NCBI GenBank assembly: GCA_024280135.1
Contig: JAJRQS010000225.1
Span: 1-15,932, forward strand
Source: Bacteroidota bacterium
Lineage (GTDB): Bacteria; Bacteroidota; Bacteroidia; Chitinophagales; Saprospiraceae
DNA: 15,932 nucleotides
Reading direction: 5' to 3'
The translations under genes were made by a program, and so were the position numbers. This document shows, in pieces, positions 1 through 6,309 of this stretch (within the stretch, counting starts at the first letter, position 1; each line of letters opens with the position of its first letter). The notes below the pieces were generated by a model, which saw only the letters and a list, made by a program, of their open reading frames with translations, had not been told where the DNA came from and did no database searches.

Positions 1-585
1 AATCAAAGATATATTTGGCATTTTATCCATAAATCTTTTAAGGGTATCGATTGGCGGATGTTGAATAAAATCCCCCTCTGGCTGAATCCATTCTTGTAGG
101 GGGTTTACATGAATAATCAATCCATCTACCTGCAATTTTTGAAGTAAAGACTGAATTTTATTCAATCCGCCATTTTCAATTTCATACTCAATCTGAGCAA
201 TACCCAAATTTGCGTACATCAACCTATCTCCAATTAAAGCGCGTACATCAAAATCATCAAAGTGCTGATCGTCGTACAACAAATTTCGGCAAGAGCCTAA
301 ACCCATACCTAGTCCAAATTCATTCACGACTTTTGCTAAATTCTTGTTTATTTGTTTTGCAAACTGAGCCCCTCCAGTCATACTAGACACCCAAATTGGA
401 GCCTCCATTCGCTTCCCCAAAAAGGTTAACCCTATATCCGTTTTGTTATCTGGATGTCCCGCCAACATGGGTTCATAATAAAAGCGAGGATCTAACGCTT
501 TAGCGTTAACCTGTGCTTCGAATGAAAGATCTATATGATCCCGCTTACGCAAATGTGCATTTTCGTCTATATTTTGCTTATCCAT
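1..585 (-). CDS. fni: Type 2 isopentenyl-diphosphate delta-isomerase, 5' part (partial at window edge)
   Basis: This FMN-dependent enzyme interconverts isopentenyl and dimethylallyl diphosphate in the cytoplasm, the last step of the mevalonate route. The 195 residues visible (my own translation) run in frame to base 1, so the C-terminal part lies outside the window. Family signatures are RKRDHI near residue 13, MTGG at 69-72 (flavin-binding region), GLGSCR at 95-100, and HVNPLQEWIQPEGD at 159-172. The last contains the Gln (Q164) and Glu (E165) expected for catalysis and Mg2+ binding. GLGSCR has Cys where many homologues have Gln. I chose the ATG at 585 because it gives the family N-terminus and sits just after a consensus Bacteroidota promoter. 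The gene follows the M14 peptidase gene by 72 bp but probably has its own transcript. The probable mevalonate kinase at 4287-5126 supports the assignment. Confidence 0.93.
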   Translation of the reverse strand, partial: MDKQNIDENAHLRKRDHIDLSFEAQVNAKALDPRFYYEPMLAGHPDNKTDIGLTFLGKRMEAPIWVSSMTGGAQFAKQINKNLAKVVNEFGLGMGLGSCRNLLYDDQHFDDFDVRALIGDRLMYANLGIAQIEYEIENGGLNKIQSLLQKLQVDGLIIHVNPLQEWIQPEGDFIQHPPIDTLKRFMDKMPNISLI

Positions 586-589
586 TGCT

Positions 590-619
590 CAAAGATACTA
601 TTTTTAGATAAGATTTCAA
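590..619 (-). promoter_or_regulatory. Bacteroidota sigma-ABfr-type promoter for the IPP isomerase gene
   Basis: On the minus strand, TTG (619-617) is separated by exactly 19 nt from TATCTTTG (597-590), which matches the Bacteroidota consensus TTG-N17/20-TAnnTTTG. The -7 box ends only 4 nt before the ATG at 585. With the usual start about 4-5 nt after the box, the transcript would begin at or next to the start codon and be essentially leaderless. Confidence 0.72.
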
Positions 620-657
620 GTTTTATCTGAAACCAAAAAACACCTTACGATACTTAC

Positions 658-3138
658 CTACCTAAAAAACAAAGCATTTGCGACCATCAACTTGCCTCCT
701 TCCCAAAAACCTCTAAACAAAGGGTTATCAACAAAGTAAACAACCTGCCCATTGCCATAGGTACGCACGCCAAAAATCATATTGTTATTTAAATGCGCCT
801 TGAAATTTCTTCCGAAGTAACCGAGGGTAGATACTACTTCAGGTGTCCTTCCGACTGTATGCCCATCCTTCAACAAATCAAAACTAAAATCTTCAGTTTT
901 TAGGGAATAATAAAAATCTTCGTAACCAAATGCCAAGGGATGTGTGATATCCAATACCACTTTGACAATTCCACCGGGTACACTATTCAATAAAGCATCC
1001 CGCTCCTCATTAGCGTAAACCGCAAATGAATCAACAACCTCTGTATCTTCTTCCTTTTCAGCTAACTCAAACTCACCGATATTTAAGGTCTTGCAAGCTG
1101 TTTCCAATAAAATCAAACGACCACCTAAACTGACCCATTTTTTTATCTTTTCTCTTGCCATAGCGTCTAGATTCTCATACGATCCTTTCGGAAAAATTAA
1201 AATATTAAGATCCATAAAAGCATTCTTACTTAACTCATTAAAAGGCAAAGCTACAAATGGTATTTTTAATTCTTTGTCCAAAAATGCCCAAACCTCTCCA
1301 TAGCTATACGCATTAATTGAAGGCCCAAAAACAACACCTACTTTAGATCTGGTAACTAGTTTAAATTTATCTGAACCAAAGTCTGGTCCTTTCTCAGTAT
1401 TTCCCGAAGCTTGCGCAAAAACGGGTAATTGAAAAGTAATAGACAATTCTTCTAGCGTTCTTTTTAATTGTTGAATTGGCATTCTATTGTCAGCCCGAGT
1501 AATAACCAAGGTGCCCCTTTGAAATTCCTTTCCACTAATTTTAAATTCGGACTGACTGTATCGGACCAAGATTCTTTTTTCCAATAGAGCATTTAACATC
1601 CTGGCACTGGAAATATCTTTCCAAGAAACCACCCAAGCATAATCGCCCATTCCCACAATTCCTTGAACACGTTTGGGTCTTGGAAAATCGTTTAAATCCG
1701 GTAATACCCCTCCCACTGCATAGGCTTCCAAATTAAAAACAAAAGGCAATGACCACGCACTAATATCATAAGTCATCGAGTCTGTTAGGTGACTCACAGG
1801 CTCCAACAACACATTGGCAATAACACCCATTGCTTGTTTGGCTGGAATGACTAAATCTCCTGGATGAATAGCAAAAGAGGTATTGTTTTGATTCTCATAA
1901 TCATACCCAACAGCATCTTTAGAATACCGAACAGATCCATATTCAATATGGTGCAAGTCCAAAAGTTTCTTCAATTTTTCCATACGATAAACAGAGCGAC
2001 CTTTTTTTATCACATAGCCTTGATATTTTCCAATTAACGTTTCTTGGCTCTTTTTAAAATAATTAGCAAAAGAAACAAGAATCTCCTTGTTGTATTTTTT
2101 GGCTGTTTCAATGGTTGCCAAAACCGCTGCTACATGGTGTTCGATTCGATCCTCAATGCTTAGTAAACTGCCATTTTCCAATCGTAATTTTTGGCCAGCA
2201 ACTCCATGACCGCCTTGCTCATAGGTCATCCCAATGGCCCCGTTGAATGAAGGATAAGTATCCCCATAGCCCGGATAAAACATATCAAAAATTTCACCTG
2301 TAAAATAAAGCCATTTTCTTTTATCAAAGACTTCTGCATTATGGTCTCCGATAGTTGTTTGAAAATCTTTTTGAAAATCTGAAATGTATTCATGAATGGG
2401 TTCTACCGCTGGTGCAAAAAAGTAATGTTTTCCTGGATGTTGCTCGTGTAAATCAGGTACAATGTGCGGCATCCACTCATGATAAATCTTTAATAAATCT
2501 CTTGTTTCAGATTGAGTCCCCCATGCCCAATCCCTATTTAAATCTCGATAAAAATGATTGCCTCGACCTGTAGGCCATGGCTCCAAGTGCTCTCTGCTTT
2601 TTTTATTTGGCATCATCACATCATGAGATACCTGACGATTCCAACTAACATACCGATTGAATCCATCAGGATTCAAAGAAGGGTTTAATATTACAATTAC
2701 ATCTTGAAGCCAATCTTCATCTTTTTGTGTCAGATCATATAGGATTTGAAGAGAACTTTCTGTTGCTCCTGGTTCATTTCCATGTACTCCAAAGTTCACC
2801 CACACAATAGATTTAGCCTTTCCTACATCTCCTACCCCTTTTTCTAGCCCCGTCAACTTTAGATTATTTAAACGAATACTTTCGAGGTTTTGGATATTCT
2901 CTGGACTAGAGACAATCGCAATACAAAGAGGTCTTTGTTCTTGCGACAAACCGTATTTCTGAAATACGACCGATTTACTATTTTCGGCAACATATTTAAA
3001 GTAATCAACTACTAAGTGATGAGGTGTGAATTTCTTGCTATAATCTGTTGGTAAAAAATCAACAGGATTCTGTATAGTGTCTTGAGCCATAGCCCCTAGA
3101 CCGAGGTATACAAAAAATAATAAAAATACAATTCGCAT
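658..3138 (-). CDS. Secreted M14-family zinc carboxypeptidase
   Basis: This is an 826-residue exported metallopeptidase that should cleave C-terminal residues from peptides or proteins outside the inner membrane; the substrate is not evident. A signal peptide covers about residues 1-18 (hydrophobic core, then AMA before Gln19), so signal peptidase I would leave N-terminal Gln. The M14 domain covers roughly 35-345. It shows H119 and E122 in HGNEPGATE and H231 in PDLHEQ as zinc ligands, N201-R202 in DLNRDW for substrate binding, and E307 in MTYEQGG as catalytic Glu. The key set is complete, so it should be active. The C-terminal ~470 residues are not peptidase-like; residues ~600-690 suggest a Rossmann-like, GATase1-type fold, as in other long Bacteroidota M14 proteins. 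It lies 43 bp downstream of metF with no promoter visible between, so co-transcription is likely. The functional link to metF is unclear. Confidence 0.9.
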   Translation of the reverse strand: MRIVFLLFFVYLGLGAMAQDTIQNPVDFLPTDYSKKFTPHHLVVDYFKYVAENSKSVVFQKYGLSQEQRPLCIAIVSSPENIQNLESIRLNNLKLTGLEKGVGDVGKAKSIVWVNFGVHGNEPGATESSLQILYDLTQKDEDWLQDVIVILNPSLNPDGFNRYVSWNRQVSHDVMMPNKKSREHLEPWPTGRGNHFYRDLNRDWAWGTQSETRDLLKIYHEWMPHIVPDLHEQHPGKHYFFAPAVEPIHEYISDFQKDFQTTIGDHNAEVFDKRKWLYFTGEIFDMFYPGYGDTYPSFNGAIGMTYEQGGHGVAGQKLRLENGSLLSIEDRIEHHVAAVLATIETAKKYNKEILVSFANYFKKSQETLIGKYQGYVIKKGRSVYRMEKLKKLLDLHHIEYGSVRYSKDAVGYDYENQNNTSFAIHPGDLVIPAKQAMGVIANVLLEPVSHLTDSMTYDISAWSLPFVFNLEAYAVGGVLPDLNDFPRPKRVQGIVGMGDYAWVVSWKDISSARMLNALLEKRILVRYSQSEFKISGKEFQRGTLVITRADNRMPIQQLKRTLEELSITFQLPVFAQASGNTEKGPDFGSDKFKLVTRSKVGVVFGPSINAYSYGEVWAFLDKELKIPFVALPFNELSKNAFMDLNILIFPKGSYENLDAMAREKIKKWVSLGGRLILLETACKTLNIGEFELAEKEEDTEVVDSFAVYANEERDALLNSVPGGIVKVVLDITHPLAFGYEDFYYSLKTEDFSFDLLKDGHTVGRTPEVVSTLGYFGRNFKAHLNNNMIFGVRTYGNGQVVYFVDNPLFRGFWEGGKLMVANALFFR

Positions 3139-3181
3139 TCAATTTTGGTTTAGGTCTGGAGTTAACAAGTTGAACGCAACA

Positions 3182-4138
3182 CTAAAACACTTGTTCAGCA
3201 ATTGCTTGAATAATTGGGGAATCTCCCATGGTGTAAAAATGGATTCCAGGTACGCCTGCTGCTTTCAGTTCTTTGGATTGCATCACTGCCCATTCTATCC
3301 CAACTTGTATTCTAGCTTCAGCATTTTTAGCCTTTAAAATAGCTTTCACTAATTCTTCTGGGAAGTTAACATAAAACTTACGGGGTATTGAATTCAATTG
3401 ATATTTTTTTGTCACTGGCTTTAGACCTGGAATAATAGGAACGTCAATACCTGCTGCCCTGCATTTATCCACAAAAGAAAAATATTTTTTATTATCAAAA
3501 AACAGCTGGGTAACAATGTAATTGGCACCAGCATCTACCTTCTTTTTAAGGTTGATGATATCCGCATCCATATTGGGGGATTCAAAATGCTTTTCGGGAT
3601 AACCTGCTACACCGATACAAAAATCAGTATTGGCACCATTGACGACATGTTCATCTTGATAAACACCATTATTCATTTCAACTATTTGCTTAACCAATTC
3701 AATTGCGTATTTATGTCCCTTTTCTTCAGGAACAAACTTACTTTCAAAAGCTCTTGCATCTCCCCTTAATGCCAAAACATTATGGATACCTAAAAAATTC
3801 AAATCAATCAGCGCATTTTCTGTTTCCTCTTTTGAGAAACCACCACATAGCAAATGAGGTACTGCATCAACTCCATACCGTTGACTAATCGCTGTACAAA
3901 TCCCTATCGTCCCTGGACGCTTACGAATAGCCGTTTTTTCAAAATAACCATCCTTCATGCTTTTATAGACAAACTCCTCTCGATGATACGTCACATCCAC
4001 AAAAGGTGGCTTAAACTCCATCAGCGGATCTAAGGAGTCAAATATCTCCTGAATCGTACTTCCTTTTAAGGGAGGCAATATCTCAAAGGAAATCAATGTT
4101 TTTCCTTTCGCTTTTTCAAAATATTCGGTTACTTTCAT
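3182..4138 (-). CDS. metF: 5,10-methylenetetrahydrofolate reductase
   Basis: This cytoplasmic FAD enzyme reduces 5,10-methylene-THF to 5-methyl-THF, the methyl donor for methionine synthesis. The 318-residue protein has the usual length for a bacterial MetF TIM barrel. SFEILPP at 17-23 contains E19, equivalent to the catalytic Glu of E. coli MetF (SFEFFPP). Other family blocks are FVDVTYHRE, CTAISQRYGVDAVPHLLCGG (Thr/His folate and flavin region), NVLALRGD, GVAGYPEKH and NYIVTQLFFD, in the expected order. The ATG at 4138 fits the family N-terminus. A candidate promoter lies about 70 nt upstream. I saw no obvious SAM riboswitch in the short leader. Methionine genes are not otherwise present in the window. 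Confidence 0.96.
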   Translation of the reverse strand: MKVTEYFEKAKGKTLISFEILPPLKGSTIQEIFDSLDPLMEFKPPFVDVTYHREEFVYKSMKDGYFEKTAIRKRPGTIGICTAISQRYGVDAVPHLLCGGFSKEETENALIDLNFLGIHNVLALRGDARAFESKFVPEEKGHKYAIELVKQIVEMNNGVYQDEHVVNGANTDFCIGVAGYPEKHFESPNMDADIINLKKKVDAGANYIVTQLFFDNKKYFSFVDKCRAAGIDVPIIPGLKPVTKKYQLNSIPRKFYVNFPEELVKAILKAKNAEARIQVGIEWAVMQSKELKAAGVPGIHFYTMGDSPIIQAIAEQVF

Positions 4139-4181
4139 GAAAAGTGGATTTTAGCTCAAAATCGAACTCGTATAAGTTGAT

Positions 4182-4195
4182 GCTTAATTTTAAGC
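4182..4195. repeat. 14-bp perfect palindrome in the metF leader
   Basis: GCTTAATTTTAAGC reads the same on both strands apart from a 2-nt AT centre. It lies between the candidate metF promoter box and the metF start codon, at about +7 to +20 of the predicted transcript. It could be an operator or a chance AT-rich palindrome. Confidence 0.25.
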
Positions 4196-4206
4196 TTTGG
4201 AAGATG

Positions 4207-4214
4207 CAAAGCTA
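4207..4214 (-). promoter_or_regulatory. Candidate -7 promoter box for metF
   Basis: TAGCTTTG on the minus strand matches the Bacteroidota -7 consensus TAnnTTTG and is followed by C, as in many such promoters. No TTG is found at the proper distance upstream, so only half of the consensus is present. A start from here would give a leader of roughly 60-65 nt before the metF ATG. Confidence 0.42.
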
Positions 4215-4286
4215 CTTATTTTATTTAGGATAATCTTTGAAATGAGGTGTGGGATAAAAAACTTATGCTTGGCTCCCTTCTTTCGG

Positions 4287-5126
4287 TCAATTTCGATAGA
4301 CTAAAAAAAAGCCTCCACCACCCGCTCCACATATTTTATAGTTATTTTTTCTTGACCAAGCCTCTCGCCAAACTACTTTAACCTTATCTGGAATCAATGT
4401 ATCAAAGAATTCAAATTGCCAATGACTAATCTCTTCAAAAGCATTTTGGAGTGCCACTTCATCTTCGTCTAACAAAGCATCAATAGCTTTTGAATTAGCA
4501 GGAATTAGATGCGCCAACACCGCTCGCTTAAATAAAGAATCTTTAATCATTTTATTTTTATACCAAGCAACCAAGGGTGCAGTACTTCTTGAAATCATAG
4601 AATCAAAAACGGTTATTTGCTTTGGGAAAGCTATTGGTTCTATGACTTTTATCGTGGGTTTTGAGTGTTCAGAAGGGGAAAGTTTTCCAGTTAAAATAGG
4701 TTTATTCAGGAAGCTAACTAAAGGATCTATTCCAGAACTATTACCATGAAAAAAAGATTCCATATTGATAAAATAGGTTTTTAATCTTTCTATACTCATC
4801 TCTTTTTCCCCATATCTATCCCAAACGGCTGCGCATAAAGCCCCCGAACTACCTGCGCCATAGCCCATTGGGATGCTAGACCTAAATAGTAACCCATTAT
4901 TCACGTCTTTTGCGAAAGCCTGCAAATCTAACTTATCAGACAAGTCGCGTGTCTTTAAGTACTTCACGAAAGGAATTAAATCAAAAACCGGCTGCTCTTC
5001 TTTTGCCAAAAAATCCCAATGGCCAAAATATTTATCGTAAGGAATAGCCAATGCTTGCCCACCGTCCAAGATGGCGTACTCACCAAAGAGCAATAATTTG
5101 GCAGGATATTTTTTTTGAATATCCAT
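4287..5126 (-). CDS. GHMP-family kinase, probable mevalonate kinase
   Basis: The protein probably phosphorylates mevalonate with ATP in the cytoplasm as the first committed step of the mevalonate pathway. The 279 residues show all three GHMP motifs: PAKLLLFGEYAIL at 8-20, the ATP loop PMGYGAGSSGAL at 86-97, and ICGAGGGGFF at 265-274. HGNSSGID at 127-134 resembles the HGxPSGxD block of mevalonate kinases. E123 and D134 are 11 residues apart, matching the Mg-binding Glu and catalytic Asp spacing of the mammalian enzyme. It is shorter than many mevalonate kinases (about 300-390), as is usual for Bacteroidota homologues. Phosphomevalonate kinase or another GHMP kinase is possible, but the IPP isomerase nearby favours mevalonate. 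It starts 2 nt after the stop of the upstream lipoprotein gene, so translation is probably coupled. Confidence 0.78.
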   Translation of the reverse strand: MDIQKKYPAKLLLFGEYAILDGGQALAIPYDKYFGHWDFLAKEEQPVFDLIPFVKYLKTRDLSDKLDLQAFAKDVNNGLLFRSSIPMGYGAGSSGALCAAVWDRYGEKEMSIERLKTYFINMESFFHGNSSGIDPLVSFLNKPILTGKLSPSEHSKPTIKVIEPIAFPKQITVFDSMISRSTAPLVAWYKNKMIKDSLFKRAVLAHLIPANSKAIDALLDEDEVALQNAFEEISHWQFEFFDTLIPDKVKVVWREAWSRKNNYKICGAGGGGFFLVYRN

Positions 5127-5128
5127 AT

Positions 5129-6202
5129 TTAAAGAGTCATAAAATACCGTTCATCCGTCAATTTCGGTACAAAAGTATCTTTGGTTTCAGGATCAACTAA
5201 TTGCTGTAAAACACTCATTACAACCGTTTTTCCTTTTACCCGCATAGCTGGCTTCACTTCACCAGCTTCATTGGTATAATTACGATATTGAACAGACCAT
5301 TGATATTTATTAAGCGGAATATCAAACTCTTTAACCAAGTTCAAAAACTCTGGTTGATCCAAAATCCAATTAATAATCTGATTTTCAGTTTTCAATTTGG
5401 GGCGATCTTCATTTGACTGATAGACTTCCGTCCAAGAGATTGGGATTTTATACATGTAGGAGAAGGCTTGATCCTGCGTCTTGGGTAATTTTCTTTTTAG
5501 AGCTGCCATCCAGTCGATATCTACTTCTGGATATCTTTTTTCCAATTGTTTTGCGAGGTTTGGCTTACCTAGGTATTTATTCGGTTTGTAAAAAGAATTA
5601 TAAAAGAAAGCCAAGGAATGCTTAGAAGTCTTTTTTCCTACCGCAAAAATATTAAATAGTTTAGTAGAGGTAAGTATAGGGCTCATGTCAGCTGAAAAAA
5701 CTTCTTTAAGTTTGTGCATCAAAGGCTCATTCAGTCCGAGTCCACAAGCATACAAGATAACATGAGATTGCTCATCAAAAATACCCGTTTTTAATATCGG
5801 TATTTCTCCATTTTGTTGGGCATTCAAAACAGATTCCAAAGTTGTTCTAAGTCCTTTTTTCTTTATTTTTATCGCCAGTCCTGTCCAAGAATTACCATGA
5901 GAGACAATGTTCACTTTGTCCCATTTTTCTCCTTCTGGAATTGTATTTAAGTAGTTCAGTATATCAACAAGAGAAGCAGGGGTTATTTTTACAGTATTGT
6001 TTACTCCCGTTTTGTGCTGTCGAAAAAACTGAGCCGCATTTGTATAATATTTATTTGATGACTTGTCCGAGCCTATAATGAAGGTAACAGAACGATACTT
6101 TTGTGGTATTCTTCTAACTTCTTCTAACCTCGTATCTGTAGCACAAAAAGAAAAAGTCATCAACATAAATACAAAAAAAAGTTTCCAAGAATTAAACTGC
6201 AT
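5129..6202 (-). CDS. Putative lipoprotein with clan-CD-peptidase-like His/Cys motifs
   Basis: I do not recognise a named family. The 357-residue protein starts with a hydrophobic segment (8-19) ending in FSFC, a loose Bacteroidota lipobox with C20 as the likely lipidated residue, so it is probably anchored in the envelope. Residues about 38-190 look like an alpha/beta fold. A hydrophobic strand ends in VNIVSHG (H102) and a later strand ends in HVILYACG (C153). This hydrophobic-His-Gly / hydrophobic-Ala-Cys arrangement is typical of clan CD cysteine peptidases (caspase, gingipain and C80 types) and resembles the SHG...YGC pattern of DUF4347. The region after C153 (MSPILTSTKLFNIF) also fits the following strand. 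Residues 240-357 are unassigned. The dyad is seen; peptidase activity is inferred and may be absent. The mevalonate kinase gene begins 2 nt downstream. Confidence 0.6.
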   Translation of the reverse strand: MQFNSWKLFFVFMLMTFSFCATDTRLEEVRRIPQKYRSVTFIIGSDKSSNKYYTNAAQFFRQHKTGVNNTVKITPASLVDILNYLNTIPEGEKWDKVNIVSHGNSWTGLAIKIKKKGLRTTLESVLNAQQNGEIPILKTGIFDEQSHVILYACGLGLNEPLMHKLKEVFSADMSPILTSTKLFNIFAVGKKTSKHSLAFFYNSFYKPNKYLGKPNLAKQLEKRYPEVDIDWMAALKRKLPKTQDQAFSYMYKIPISWTEVYQSNEDRPKLKTENQIINWILDQPEFLNLVKEFDIPLNKYQWSVQYRNYTNEAGEVKPAMRVKGKTVVMSVLQQLVDPETKDTFVPKLTDERYFMTL

Positions 6203-6226
6203 GGTTTACAATTACATTAAAAAATC

Positions 6227-6268
6227 AAAAAAAAGTGGACACCATGCTTTAAAGCGCATAATGTCCAC
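6227..6268 (-). terminator. Intrinsic terminator after the YegP-repeat gene
   Basis: On the minus strand, GTGGACA and TGTCCAC form a 7-bp stem that continues through two T-G wobble pairs and ATGC/GCAT, giving a 13-bp stem with a loop of about 8 nt. Eight consecutive T follow. It lies about 42 nt after the stop codon at 6310-6312, the classic position and form of a rho-independent terminator. Only 24 nt separate the T-run from the next start codon at 6202. Confidence 0.88.
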
Positions 6269-6309
6269 AATTATTTTCCGTAAGAAATCTAGCTTAATTA
6301 AAAGTTAAA

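Noticed and set aside
4139..4206. SAM or other riboswitch in the metF leader
   Set aside because: The leader is short and AT-rich, with only a 14-bp palindrome and no multi-helix structure or known aptamer core visible.
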